NCBI RefSeq assembly: GCF_030163795.1
Contig: NZ_JASJOF010000002.1
Span: 372,001 to 436,000, forward strand
Source of the DNA: Roseicyclus marinus
GTDB lineage: Bacteria; Pseudomonadota; Alphaproteobacteria; Rhodobacterales; Rhodobacteraceae
Direction of reading: 5' to 3'
Length of the DNA: 64,000 nt
Part shown: piece by piece, positions 25,435 through 34,703 of the stretch
How the letters are laid out: the number at the start of each line of letters is the position of its first letter
Position numbering within the stretch: position 1 is the first letter of the stretch
Notes under the pieces: generated by a model
The model's database searches: none
Told to the model about the DNA's origin: nothing
Seen by the model: only the letters and a program-made list of their open reading frames with translations
Position numbers and translations under genes: made by a program

Positions 25435-25809
25435 TCAGTTTTCCGGACCCTCACCGTCGCGCAGCGCGTCGAGCGCCCGGCGATCCCGTTTGGTGGGGCG
25501 TGGCCCGCTCCGTTCGGCCGGGATCGCATCCGCGCGCTCGGGCGTGAGATCTTCGTAGAGCGTCTGCGCCTCGGCCGCGGGACCGCGTCGGACGCCCAGG
25601 CCCGTGATCCGCACAACACGGATCCGCGCACCTTGCGGGAAGGTCAGCACATCACCCGGCCCCACGGCGGTGGCGGGCTTGACCACGCGCGCCGCGTTCA
25701 CCCGCACTTGGCCATCGGCGACCAGCCGGGTGGCGAGGCTGCGCGTCTTGAAAAACCGCGCCTGCCACAGCCACTTGTCCAGCCGCCCTGTGGGGCGCGC
25801 CTCGGTCAG
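25435..25809 (-). CDS. S4-domain RNA-binding protein (Hsp15-like) with a CTG start
   Basis: 124 residues. The S4 domain spans residues 8-60 (RLDKWLWQARFFKTRSLATR, then RVNAARVVKPATAVGPGD), as in Hsp15 and related ribosome-associated proteins. No ATG, GTG or TTG exists in frame between the upstream stop and the middle of the S4 domain; the first is a GTG at 25707 that would delete half of it. A CTG at 25809 gives the N-terminus expected for the family, is preceded at 6 bases by GAGGGA, and overlaps the helicase stop as CTGA, like the usual ATGA junction. I therefore infer initiation at CTG. Confidence 0.8.
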   Translation of the reverse strand: MTEARPTGRLDKWLWQARFFKTRSLATRLVADGQVRVNAARVVKPATAVGPGDVLTFPQGARIRVVRITGLGVRRGPAAEAQTLYEDLTPERADAIPAERSGPRPTKRDRRALDALRDGEGPEN

Positions 25810-28793
25810 GTCTTGTCCCTCAATCCGGCGAGCGCCTGCGCAAAGGGATTATCGGGGTCGATCCGGTCCTTCTTGCGCTCGGGGCGGGCGGAAAAGACCT
25901 TGGGGCCGTCATCCTCCCGCTGGGGTTTGCCGCCCTTGCCACGCTGCGGCTTGCCACCTTTGCCACGGGGTTTGCCGCCTTCGCCGCGGGGTGGGCCGCC
26001 CTCTCCACGGGGCTGACCCGCGCCTGCGCGCTGGCCCTGCCCCTGATCTTGGCCCTGGCGTTTGCCGTCGCCCCGGCGCGATCCCTTGTTCCCGCCGCCC
26101 TGACGACGCGGGGCCCAAGTGAAGGTGTAGAAAACCTCGGTCTCCGCTGGGGCGGCGGCCTCGTCGCCGGGCGCGTCCTGCGGCACTTCGGCCGGCGCAT
26201 CGTCGGGGACCTCCTCAGGTGCAGAGGGCGGCGTCTCGACCGGGGTTTCCACGGGCATCTCGGCGGGGGGCGGTTCGGGCATCGGGTCCGGCGTATCCGC
26301 TCCTTCAAGGCCGGTGGGCACCGCGGCGCCGAGAACGCTTTCATCCATCGTCTCGGGCGCGTCGGTTGCGGCAGGCTCGGGCGCGGGGGCCGGGGCAGGC
26401 TTAACCTTGGGCCTTTCGCCGCGTTCGGCGCGATAGCCGAGGCCACCCATCAGATCGGCGAATTGTTCCAGCGTCAGGCCGCTGATCGACAACATGTCGG
26501 GCGTCGCCTCGAAGCCTGCGCGCGTGTCGCGTGCCCGCAGCATGTCGGCCAGACGCTCCAGCATGTCGATCCGGATCGCGCGCGTGCCTGCCGGACGGTA
26601 GCCGGACATGGCGTAATAGCCGCGCGGTTGCTGGCTGTCGTGCGGAATAGTCACAAGCCCGGGAGGCGGGCTTTCGGGGAAAACATCAAGCCCCGACCAC
26701 AGCCCCCAAAGAACCAAACGCAGCCGGGTCGGCGCGGGCTTGAGGAGCAGGGGTTGAAAGATCGTGAACTGGCCAAAGCGCACGCCATGCTTGCGCAACA
26801 TGCCGCGCGCATCTTGATCCAGCGCCTTGATGTCATCGGCGATCTCGGAGCGGGGGACGATCCCGAACCCTTCGCGCATACGAAACGCCACGCCGCGCGC
26901 AAGCCCCGTCACGGCCTCGTCGCGCGACAAAGCCAGAAGCGGTTCGAACTGCGCCGCGATCCGGCGGTCGATGAAATGCTGCAACCGGCGCTGGACCTTG
27001 GTAACGACCTCGGGCCCGGCTTCGTCATCGACGAAAGCCTCAGCAGTGGGTTTCAGCGGATCGTCGCCCTTGACCAGCTTGCCGATGGCCTGATCGCCCC
27101 ACATCAGCCCACCCTGTTCGGTCACGTCGAATTCGGTGTCGGGCGTGTTGTAGAAGCGGTCGGCGCGCAAGTGGAACTCGGGGCGGAGCGCCGCCATCGC
27201 GGCCTGGCGCAGGGTCTTTGCCTCGTCGGGGCTGGCGGTCTGGTCCTGGCGGAAACGGAACCCTTCGATCCGGCCCAGAACCTGGCCTTCGACCGTCACT
27301 TCACCCTTGTCGTTCACATCAGCCACCAGGCTCTCCTTCTGTTTCAACCGCCGGAGCAGCACGCTCGTCCGCCGGTCGACAAATCTTTGCGTCAGCGCAC
27401 CATGGAGCGCATCGGACAGACGGTCTTCTACGGCACGCGTCGCCTCGCGCCAATGGGCAAGATCGTCCACCCAGCCGTCACGTTGCGCGACGTAGGTCCA
27501 AGTCCGGATGAAGGCGAGCCGCTTGGACAGCGTGTCGATATCGCCCTCGGTCCGGTCGATCCGCTTGACCTGACGGGCCAGCCAATCGTCGGGCACCCGA
27601 CCCAGATCATGCAGGAAATCGAAGATACGCCCCAAAAGCTCGGCGTGTTCCGTGTGGCTGATGCCACGAAAATCGGGAATGCGGCAGACATCCCACAAAA
27701 GCCGAACGTCGCGCGCATCGCGCAATCGACCCTTCACATCGTCGCGCTCGGAAATCGCCTTGAGCGCCATAAGATCGTCGGCCTCACGCGCGCGGGACAG
27801 CCAATCATCCTCGATCGGCTGTTCGAGCGAGGCGACAAGCCGCGCGACCGAGCCGAACTCCAGATCGGAGTTACGCCAAAACAATTTGCGGATCGGGGCA
27901 AAGCGATGCTCCTGGATCGCAAGCGCCAGATCATCGTCCAACGGCGGTGCCTCGCCCGTCACGCCGAAGGTGCCGTCTTGGGTGTAGCGCCCGGCCCGGC
28001 CCGCGATCTGGGCCAGTTCATTGGGCATCAGTTCTCGCATACGCCGCCCGTCGAACTTGCGCAGACCCGAAAAAGCGACATGCCGGATGTCGAGGTTCAG
28101 GCCCATCCCGATCGCGTCGGTGGCGACCAGTACATCCACGTCGCCGTTCTGATACAGCTCGACCTGCGCATTTCGCGTGCGCGGGGACAGCGCCCCCATG
28201 ACCACCGCCGCCCCGCCCTTCTGACGGCGTAAAAGCTCTGCGGTGGCATAGAGATTTTCGACGGAAAAGCCCACGATCGCACTACGTGGGGGCATCCGGC
28301 TTATCTTTTTCGAACCCGTATACACAAGCTGTGAAAAACGTTCGCGACTCAGGAATTGCGCACGGGGAACGAGTGCCGCAATCGCCCCGCGCATCGTCCC
28401 AGCCCCGAGAAACAGCGTCTCGTGAAACCCCCGCGCGTGGAGCAGCCGGTCGGTGAAGACATGCCCCCGCTCGGGATCGGCGCAAAGCTGGATCTCGTCG
28501 ATGGCGACGAAATCCGCGCCAAGGCCCACAGGCATCGCCTCGACCGTGCAGACCCAGTACTGGGTACGCTCGGGCACGATGCGCTCTTCGCCGGTGACCA
28601 GCGCCACGACCGAGGGACCGCGCAAGGACACGATGCGGTCATAGACCTCGCGCGCCAGCAGGCGCAGCGGCAGGCCGATGATCCCGGTGCGATGCGCCAG
28701 CATCCGTTCGATGGCGTAATGCGTCTTGCCGGTGTTGGTCGGGCCCAGCACCGCAGCGATGCGGCCCCTGTCTGTCGTGCTGCCGTCCATCAT
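25806..28793 (-). CDS. SUV3/MgpS-like DEAD-family RNA helicase with basic RG-rich tail
   Basis: 995 residues. The N-terminal helicase has Walker A GPTNTGKT, the DEIQ motif II typical of SUV3-type helicases, and motif VI QIAGRAGRYTQDG. A long central region follows. After about residue 780 comes an acidic Pro/Glu-rich linker, then a basic repetitive tail with several GGKPRGKGGKPQ-type units, a likely flexible RNA-binding segment. I start at 28793 because AGGAAAG stands before ATGATG; the upstream extension is unconserved. It follows the TPR gene by 43 bases and is coupled to the S4 gene. A role in RNA degradation or ribosome work is inferred. Confidence 0.88.
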   Translation of the reverse strand: MMDGSTTDRGRIAAVLGPTNTGKTHYAIERMLAHRTGIIGLPLRLLAREVYDRIVSLRGPSVVALVTGEERIVPERTQYWVCTVEAMPVGLGADFVAIDEIQLCADPERGHVFTDRLLHARGFHETLFLGAGTMRGAIAALVPRAQFLSRERFSQLVYTGSKKISRMPPRSAIVGFSVENLYATAELLRRQKGGAAVVMGALSPRTRNAQVELYQNGDVDVLVATDAIGMGLNLDIRHVAFSGLRKFDGRRMRELMPNELAQIAGRAGRYTQDGTFGVTGEAPPLDDDLALAIQEHRFAPIRKLFWRNSDLEFGSVARLVASLEQPIEDDWLSRAREADDLMALKAISERDDVKGRLRDARDVRLLWDVCRIPDFRGISHTEHAELLGRIFDFLHDLGRVPDDWLARQVKRIDRTEGDIDTLSKRLAFIRTWTYVAQRDGWVDDLAHWREATRAVEDRLSDALHGALTQRFVDRRTSVLLRRLKQKESLVADVNDKGEVTVEGQVLGRIEGFRFRQDQTASPDEAKTLRQAAMAALRPEFHLRADRFYNTPDTEFDVTEQGGLMWGDQAIGKLVKGDDPLKPTAEAFVDDEAGPEVVTKVQRRLQHFIDRRIAAQFEPLLALSRDEAVTGLARGVAFRMREGFGIVPRSEIADDIKALDQDARGMLRKHGVRFGQFTIFQPLLLKPAPTRLRLVLWGLWSGLDVFPESPPPGLVTIPHDSQQPRGYYAMSGYRPAGTRAIRIDMLERLADMLRARDTRAGFEATPDMLSISGLTLEQFADLMGGLGYRAERGERPKVKPAPAPAPEPAATDAPETMDESVLGAAVPTGLEGADTPDPMPEPPPAEMPVETPVETPPSAPEEVPDDAPAEVPQDAPGDEAAAPAETEVFYTFTWAPRRQGGGNKGSRRGDGKRQGQDQGQGQRAGAGQPRGEGGPPRGEGGKPRGKGGKPQRGKGGKPQREDDGPKVFSARPERKKDRIDPDNPFAQALAGLRDKT

Positions 28794-28836
28794 CTGGCTG
28801 ACTTTCCTCACGCCCCCGACGGCGGGCTGGGCGGGT

Positions 28837-29394
28837 TCAGAGGGCCTGCCCCTCAAGCGCGCGTTCGACCCGGCCCACCGCGTCGTTTATTTCGTCGCGG
28901 TGCGGATGTATAGCCTGCGCCGCCCGGAAGGCAGCCAGCGCCTCCTCCGGCAGCCCCATTTCCTCGAGCATGAAGCCCAGACCGGTCAGCGCCCCGAAAT
29001 GACGCGGCTCCAGAGCCAGGACACGCTGGATATCGGCGATCGCGGGGCCGTAGCGATTCGCCTCGAAGAACATCGTGGCCCGCGCGTTCCAGCCCTCGGC
29101 GAAATCGGGCGCGTGATCGGTCAGCGCCGTCAGGTGATCGTAGGCCGCCGTCAGGTCGCCCCCTTCAAGCGCCGCACGCCCTCGGTCCAGAAGGTAATCT
29201 GCCGAAGCTGACCCGGAGCGCGACCAAAGCAGGATGATCTCTTCCTCGACCACGGGCCAGTTGCGCAGATCTGGCTGGGCCAGCCGATCCAGAAGCTCAT
29301 CGGCGCGCGGTCTTTCCTGCGCCATGGCCGGCAGCGTGACCGCACATAGAAGTGCCGCAAGGGCAGTGTTGTGGAAGAACCGCATCCTTTTCAT
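28837..29394 (-). CDS. Exported TPR-repeat protein
   Basis: 185 residues with a signal peptide ending near LPAMAQ. At least three TPR units lie between residues 65 and 170 (for example AEGWNARATMFFEANRYGPA and ALTGLGFMLEEMGLPEEALA). TPR proteins act as protein-protein scaffolds; the position of the signal suggests the periplasm. It is the first gene of the leftward cluster that continues with the helicase. Alternative ATG at 29385. Confidence 0.8.
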   Translation of the reverse strand: MKRMRFFHNTALAALLCAVTLPAMAQERPRADELLDRLAQPDLRNWPVVEEEIILLWSRSGSASADYLLDRGRAALEGGDLTAAYDHLTALTDHAPDFAEGWNARATMFFEANRYGPAIADIQRVLALEPRHFGALTGLGFMLEEMGLPEEALAAFRAAQAIHPHRDEINDAVGRVERALEGQAL

Positions 29395-29473
29395 GATGCG
29401 AAGGTAGCATGTTCGCGCGGGGCTTCCATATCAAACCCGTGCGACCGAAAACGTGACGGAAGGGGAACGGCAA

Positions 29474-29764
29474 ATGAGCGTGATTGACGAAGCGGTAAAG
29501 GCATTGGCCGCGAAACTGGGTGACGGGTTCGACGGCTCAGCCAAGTTCGTGATCGAAGGCGAGGGCGCAGTGATCGTGGACGGCGCGGGCGTCCGCGCGG
29601 CCGCAGAGACCGACGAAGCGGATGTGACCATGACGGCCAGCTCCGACACGTTCCAAGATATCCTTGACGGCAACCTGAACCCCACGATGGCCTTCATGTC
29701 TGGCAAGCTGAAACTGGACGGCGACATGGGCACGGCGATGAAACTCGGATCGGCGCTGTCCTGA
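29474..29764 (+). CDS. SCP2 sterol-binding domain protein
   Basis: 96 residues, a single SCP2 domain (AKFVIEGEGAVIVDG, then MTASSDTFQDILDGNLNP and AFMSGKLKLDGDMGTAMKL). These small cytosolic proteins bind lipids or acyl-CoA in a hydrophobic tunnel. The ATG follows AAGGGGAACG. Its stop overlaps the next gene's ATG (TGATG), so it is co-translated with the alpha/beta hydrolase, suggesting shared work on lipids. Confidence 0.92.
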   Translation: MSVIDEAVKALAAKLGDGFDGSAKFVIEGEGAVIVDGAGVRAAAETDEADVTMTASSDTFQDILDGNLNPTMAFMSGKLKLDGDMGTAMKLGSALS

Positions 29765-30714
29765 TGACAACCGGCGCTGCACCTCACGGCCTGTCGCCTG
29801 CACCCTTCTTCGACGATGTCGCGGAAGGGCCGCAGGGCGTGTCGGCCTATTGGGTGCACAGCGCCGATGGCACGCGCCTGCGGTTTGCGGTCTGGCCAAG
29901 CGGGCCCAAGGGCACCGTCCTGATGATGCCGGGCCGCACAGAATATTGCGAGAAATACGGACGCGTCGCCGCCGATCTGGCGGCGGCGGGCTATGGCATG
30001 GTCACCTTCGACTGGCGCGGGCAGGGATTGGCCGACCGGCCCGAACATCGCCGCGACATGGGCCACGTCATGAGCTTCGACGAATACCGGCAGGATGTGG
30101 CGGCCTTTCGCGGCGCCATCAGCGCACTACACCTGCCCGGCCCTTTCTTTTTGATCGGTCATTCCATGGGTGGTGCCATCGGGCTCAGGGCGCTCCATGA
30201 CGGATTGCCGGTCAAGGCCGCGGTCTTCACCGCACCGATGTGGGAAATCCAGATGAAACCCCATCTCAAGGTGCTGCGCGGGCTGGTTCTGAGCCTGTCC
30301 GGCCCGCTAGGCTTGGAGCAGAGCTTTGCCCCGACGACCGGGCCCTATCAGCCGATGCCCTTCGACGACAATCCGCTGACCACGGATCGCGCGCAATTCG
30401 ACTACATGGCCCGCCAGACCGAGGAACATCCCGATCTGGCGCTGGGGGGGCCGTCGATCCAATGGCTGAAATCGGCGCTGGCGGAATGCGCGGCGCTGAT
30501 GGCAATGCCTGCACCCGCCCTGACCTGCACGGCCCTTGTCGGCACCCGCGAAAAAATCGTCGAACCCGAGGCGATCGAGCGGCGGATGGCGACATGGCCC
30601 GGCGGGCGTTTTGCCCTGATCGACGGGGCCGAACACGAGGTTCTGATGGAGGCGCCCGCGATGCGCACGCAAAGCCTGCGCATCATCCTCGACACCTTCG
30701 ACGGCGCAGCCTAG
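29764..30714 (+). CDS. Alpha/beta hydrolase, lysophospholipase-like (PldB/monoglyceride lipase type)
   Basis: 316 residues. The nucleophile elbow is GHSMGG, with Asp and His of the triad expected in the C-terminal part (the His in GAEHEVLME). [15 protein letters not shown] and [12 protein letters not shown] are typical of the PldB/monoacylglycerol lipase branch. No signal peptide. It is translationally coupled to the SCP2 gene. Its stop shares a CTAG palindrome with the stop of the convergent lolD. Confidence 0.9.
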   Translation: MTTGAAPHGLSPAPFFDDVAEGPQGVSAYWVHSADGTRLRFAVWPSGPKGTVLMMPGRTEYCEKYGRVAADLAAAGYGMVTFDWRGQGLADRPEHRRDMGHVMSFDEYRQDVAAFRGAISALHLPGPFFLIGHSMGGAIGLRALHDGLPVKAAVFTAPMWEIQMKPHLKVLRGLVLSLSGPLGLEQSFAPTTGPYQPMPFDDNPLTTDRAQFDYMARQTEEHPDLALGGPSIQWLKSALAECAALMAMPAPALTCTALVGTREKIVEPEAIERRMATWPGGRFALIDGAEHEVLMEAPAMRTQSLRIILDTFDGAA

Positions 30715-31394
30715 GCCGGGACCAGCACGCCGCCCGACAGCTTCAGACGCCGATCCATCCGCGCCGCGAGGCCAGGATTATGCGTTGCGATCAGCGCGGC
30801 CATGCCCGTATCCCGCACCAAGCCCATGAGCGTGTCGAAAACAGTATCCGCTGTCTCGGGGTCGAGGTTTCCGGTGGGTTCATCGGCCAGCAACAGGCGC
30901 GGCTGGTTGGCCAGGGCCCGGCAAAAGGCGACGCGCTGTTGCTCGCCCCCCGACAGCGTGCCGGGGCGATGATCAAGTCGGTGATCCAGCCCCACGCGAC
31001 CGAGCAGGTCACGCGCCCGCGCCTCGGCCTGATCTTGCGTGATGCCATGGGCCAGTTGCGGCAGGACGATATTCTCGACCGCGCTGAATTCCGGCAGCAG
31101 GTGGTGGAATTGGTAAACGAACCCCACCATGCCGCGCCGCGCCTCGGTCCGGGCACGATCACTTGCGCGCGACAGGTCCTGTCCGCCGATCACCACCCGG
31201 CCCGCATCGGGCGTATCCAACAGCCCCGCGATATGCAGGAGCGTCGATTTCCCCGCGCCCGACGGCGCAACCAGCGCCACGACTTCGCCCGGCGCGATGT
31301 CCACGGCGGCACCGCGCAACACGCGCACCTCGTTCGGACGGCCGAGGTTGTAGCCTTTCTCGATGCCCTCCAGTCGCAGTATGGCCTCACTCAT
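30711..31394 (-). CDS. lolD: Lipoprotein-releasing ABC transporter ATPase LolD
   Basis: 227 residues. Walker [10 protein letters not shown], signature [15 protein letters not shown], Walker [12 protein letters not shown] and a switch His in IATHNPG. It powers release of mature lipoproteins from the inner membrane to LolA. It is encoded immediately after, and overlaps by 8 bases, the LolC/E permease gene. MacB-type exporters are similar, but the LolC-like partner makes LolD the better call. Confidence 0.94.
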   Translation of the reverse strand: MSEAILRLEGIEKGYNLGRPNEVRVLRGAAVDIAPGEVVALVAPSGAGKSTLLHIAGLLDTPDAGRVVIGGQDLSRASDRARTEARRGMVGFVYQFHHLLPEFSAVENIVLPQLAHGITQDQAEARARDLLGRVGLDHRLDHRPGTLSGGEQQRVAFCRALANQPRLLLADEPTGNLDPETADTVFDTLMGLVRDTGMAALIATHNPGLAARMDRRLKLSGGVLVPA

Positions 31395-32676
31395 GGCGCA
31401 ACGCCTCGACCGGGTTCATCCGCGCCGCGCGGCGGGCAGGAAAGATCGTGACAACGAAGGACAGGCCCAGCGACAATGCCATGGCCGAGGCCACATCGCC
31501 CCATTCCAGTCGCGCGGGCAGGCTGGAAATCAGCCGTATCGACGGATCCCAAACCCCGCCCCCCGCGACCCAGTTCACGAAATCGAAGATCGGGTCGATC
31601 CAGATCGCAAAGGCGCAGCCAAGCGCCACGCCCGCCAGCGTCCCCGCCACCCCGATGGCCGATCCGCACAGGAAGAAGACGCGCAGCACCGAGGCCTCGG
31701 ACAGGCCCATGGTGCGCAGGATGCCGATGTCGCGCGACTTGTTCTTCACCAGCATGATCAGGCCCGACACGATGTTCAGCGTCGCGATCAGCACAAGGAT
31801 CGAGAGGATGATGAACATGATGTTGTCCTCCATCTGCAAGGCTTGCAGGAAGGCCCCGGAACTGTCGCGCCATGTCCAGATCGACACGTCGCCCGCCGCT
31901 TGCAGGATGGGCAGGATCATCGGGCCGACATCCTCGGGATCGTCGAGATAGACCTCGATCTCGTCGGCCACGCCGTCGCGGTTGAAATAGCTCTGCGCTT
32001 CGGCAAAGGGCAGGTAGACGCGCACCCGGTCGATGTCCCAGCGTCCGACCTGGAAGATGTAGACCACCTCGTAGGCCGAGACGCGGGGACTTGTGCCAAA
32101 GGGCGTGCGCGCCCCGTCGGGAGAAATCAGGCGAACACGGTCACCGATTTGCAGTCCCAGCTCGCGCGCGACGCCGATGCCGATGGCGACCCCGTCGCCC
32201 TGACCAAAGCGCGAGAGATCGCCGAAGGCCTGTTCGGGTTGGGCGACCAGCGGCACGGTGGCAAGGTCCGCAGGGGTGATCCCCGTCACCTCCACGCCGG
32301 CATTGCGCCCCTCATGCGCGGCCAGAACCTGCCCCCGGATCACGGCTGCGGCATGGCTGACGCCCGGCACGGCGGCGACGGCGGCGGCGGCTTCGGCGTA
32401 ATCCTCGAACACCCGGTTCTGGCGACCATCGGCGTCCAACTCGACCTGATCGTAAAGGCTGACATGCGGGTTCGCGCCAAGGATGGTACCGACGAATTCG
32501 TAACGAAATCCGGTCCTTACGGCGAGCGTCGCGATCAGCGCGGCAACCGCCAGCATGATGCCCAGAAAGCTGATCACCGTCATCGTGCTGACCCCGCCCT
32601 CGGCCCTGCGCGCGCGCAGGTAGCGCCAAGCGATCATGCGTTCGAAACGGGAAAAGGGCGGCGGGGACTGGGGCAA
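31387..32676 (-). CDS. lolC: Lipoprotein-releasing ABC transporter permease LolC/LolE
   Basis: 429 residues. An N-terminal membrane segment ([18 protein letters not shown]) is followed by a large periplasmic domain and three C-terminal membrane segments, the LolC/E topology. [16 protein letters not shown] at the start is characteristic. The start is probably TTG at 32676, preceded by AAAGGA at correct spacing; ATG at 32637 is the alternative and would remove [10 protein letters not shown]. Only one permease gene is present, as in many alphaproteobacteria. Confidence 0.93.
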   Translation of the reverse strand: MPQSPPPFSRFERMIAWRYLRARRAEGGVSTMTVISFLGIMLAVAALIATLAVRTGFRYEFVGTILGANPHVSLYDQVELDADGRQNRVFEDYAEAAAAVAAVPGVSHAAAVIRGQVLAAHEGRNAGVEVTGITPADLATVPLVAQPEQAFGDLSRFGQGDGVAIGIGVARELGLQIGDRVRLISPDGARTPFGTSPRVSAYEVVYIFQVGRWDIDRVRVYLPFAEAQSYFNRDGVADEIEVYLDDPEDVGPMILPILQAAGDVSIWTWRDSSGAFLQALQMEDNIMFIILSILVLIATLNIVSGLIMLVKNKSRDIGILRTMGLSEASVLRVFFLCGSAIGVAGTLAGVALGCAFAIWIDPIFDFVNWVAGGGVWDPSIRLISSLPARLEWGDVASAMALSLGLSFVVTIFPARRAARMNPVEALRHE

Positions 32677-32814
32677 GAACAGGTCCTTTCGATTGCCGCG
32701 CACCCTGCCCGGTTTCGCCGCCCTGTCAAGCGCAGGCCCTGATTGCCGCTGCGGCGCATCTTGACCCCGGCAAGGTTCCGCGCGCTTGTTGGGCAGGGAA
32801 TGGAGAGAGACAGG

Positions 32815-33942
32815 ATGCATCAGCCCGCCATCACCGGCACCGGCGTCTTCACGCCGCCCGAGATCATCACCAACGACGAATTGGTCGCGGCCTTCAACGC
32901 GCATGTCGATCTGTGGAATGCCGAGAACGCCGCGGCCATCGCGGCGGGAGAGGTCGAAGCCAAGGCTTATTCCTCGTCCGAGTTCATCGTCGCGGCCTCG
33001 GGGATCGAACGGCGGCATGTGCTTGACAAGTCAGGCGTTCTTGACCCCGCCGTCATGCATCCGTGGCTGCGGGAACGCGCCGACGACGAACCAAGCGTGA
33101 TGGCGGAGATGGGGGTCGCGGCGGCGCGCGCGGCGCTGGAGATGGCGGGCGTCGCGGCGGGCGAGGTCGATCTGGTGATCTGCGCGGCCTCGAACCATGA
33201 GCGTGCCTATCCTGCGATTGCCGTTGAAATTCAGCAGCTTCTGGGATCGGGTGGTTTTGCCTTCGACATGAATGTCGCCTGTTCCTCGGCGACATTCGGG
33301 ATTCAGGCGGCGGCGGACATGATCCGGTCGGGCAGCGCGGGCAAGGCGCTGGTAATATCGCCCGAGATCTGTTCGGCGCATCTGGAATGGCGCGACCGGG
33401 ATTGTCATTTTATCTTCGGAGACGTGGCGACCGCCGTTCTGATCGAGCGCGAGGACGAAGCCGCGAAACCGCGCTTCGTCATTCGCTCGACCCGCTGCGC
33501 GACGGAATTTTCCAACAATATCAGGAACAACAACGGGTTCCTGCGGCGCACGCGCAAGGGCCATATGGAAGACCGGCGCGACATGCAGTTCATGCAAAAC
33601 GGGCGCAAGGTCTTCAAGGATGTGTTGCCGATGGTCTCGGCGCATATCGCGGCGCACATGGCAGAGGAAGGCGTGCAAGCCGTTGATCTCAAACGGCTTT
33701 GGCTTCATCAGGCCAACAAGACGATGAATGATTACATCGGCCGCAAGGTGCTGGGCCGCGATCCCGAACCGGGCGAGCAGCCCAATATCTTGCAAGATTA
33801 CGCCAATACGTCCTCGGCCGGGTCGATCATCGCTTTCGCCAAGTATTCCAAGGATTTGGAGGCGGGCGACGTGGGGCTGATCTGTTCCTTCGGGGCTGGA
33901 TATTCGGTCGGATCGGTGATCGTGGAGCGGCGCATCGGGTGA
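32815..33942 (+). CDS. Beta-ketoacyl-ACP synthase III-type enzyme
   Basis: 375 residues of the FabH fold. The catalytic triad is visible: Cys in NVACSSATFG, His in WLHQANKTMND, Asn in YANTSSAGS. The protein is about 50 residues longer than E. coli FabH, mostly by an insert near residues 25-60. It condenses an acyl-CoA starter with malonyl-ACP or performs a related acyl transfer; whether it supplies fatty acid synthesis or a secondary product is not clear. The ATG at 32815 follows GAGAGAGACAGG; another ATG lies 15 bases upstream. It stands alone, followed by a REP-like hairpin. Confidence 0.9.
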   Translation: MHQPAITGTGVFTPPEIITNDELVAAFNAHVDLWNAENAAAIAAGEVEAKAYSSSEFIVAASGIERRHVLDKSGVLDPAVMHPWLRERADDEPSVMAEMGVAAARAALEMAGVAAGEVDLVICAASNHERAYPAIAVEIQQLLGSGGFAFDMNVACSSATFGIQAAADMIRSGSAGKALVISPEICSAHLEWRDRDCHFIFGDVATAVLIEREDEAAKPRFVIRSTRCATEFSNNIRNNNGFLRRTRKGHMEDRRDMQFMQNGRKVFKDVLPMVSAHIAAHMAEEGVQAVDLKRLWLHQANKTMNDYIGRKVLGRDPEPGEQPNILQDYANTSSAGSIIAFAKYSKDLEAGDVGLICSFGAGYSVGSVIVERRIG

Positions 33943-33983
33943 GTTGGGGCGGTGCGCCGTGACAGGCGCAGGAGGCAGATCAC

Positions 33984-34010
33984 GGTGCGCCTAAAGGCGC
34001 ACCCTACGGG
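33984..34010 (+). repeat. REP-like hairpin, family 2, copy 2
   Basis: GGTGCGCC-TAAA-GGCGCACC followed by CTACGGG. It lies in the 198-base gap between the KAS III gene and the convergent gene at 34141; nothing else recognisable is in that gap. Confidence 0.65.
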
Positions 34011-34140
34011 TTAAGGAAGGGTTGAGATCGCGGGCGATCCCTTGCGGAAAGATTAAATTTTCGAGGCGAATGTGGACGGATCGTTAACGTCCCGAAAGCC
34101 TTGCAACGGATCGTCAGGGAAAGCCCTCGACCCCGACCCC

Positions 34141-34605
34141 TCACCCCCGGCTTTCGGCCTCGAGACGGAGCTTCATCTCGACCAGCACCTTTTGCAATTC
34201 GAGCGTCTCTTCCAGAAGGCGGCGCGCCTCGTTGATCGAGATCTTCCCGTCCGCGATCGAGAGGTGATATTCCGCCATCAGGATCGCGAAGCGCTGGCTG
34301 AGCGCGATGACATGGCTGTTCACGCCCACCGCGCCCGACGAATTGCTCCGCGTCTCGCCCCGCGCGATCTGGCTGCCGTTCAATTCGGCGAGCGCTGCCG
34401 TGACATGCGGAAAACTGGCCGCCGCCTCGAGCGCGGCCACGGCATCGACCGGCATGAAGCGGTCGGCATGTTCGGAGCTTTCCGAGAAATAGCGCCCGAG
34501 TGTCGCCTTGGACCGGCCCGTCAGCTCGCAGGCGGCAGCGAACCCCACATCCTTGACCAGACGTTCGGTATGCCGCTTGAGATAAGTTTGCGCCCGGTCC
34601 GTCAT
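34141..34605 (-). CDS. Hypothetical protein with a putative helix-turn-helix-like N-terminus
   Basis: 154 residues. Residues 1-70 include FAAACELTGRSKATLGRYFS, which has the look of a helix-turn-helix such as those in phage-type regulators. Residues 110-150 are strongly helical and acidic/leucine-rich (EARRLLEETLELQKVLVEM), a possible coiled coil. It is divergent from tdk with 98 bases between. I do not recognise the family. A DNA-binding role is inference from the segment above only. Confidence 0.6.
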   Translation of the reverse strand: MTDRAQTYLKRHTERLVKDVGFAAACELTGRSKATLGRYFSESSEHADRFMPVDAVAALEAAASFPHVTAALAELNGSQIARGETRSNSSGAVGVNSHVIALSQRFAILMAEYHLSIADGKISINEARRLLEETLELQKVLVEMKLRLEAESRG

Positions 34606-34703
34606 GACACCCTCGTCCACGCCAAGATGGGTGGCAGAAAACCTGCTTTGGCCGGGCGGGTCAATCTTGCCGGGGCACGGGCTTCCGAGGCAGAAGGGGG
34701 GCC

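Noticed and set aside
25435-25707. Starting the S4 gene at the GTG at 25707, or calling it a frameshifted remnant
   Set aside because: That start removes half of the S4 domain, while the frame upstream encodes the missing half without a stop, with a ribosome site before a CTG.
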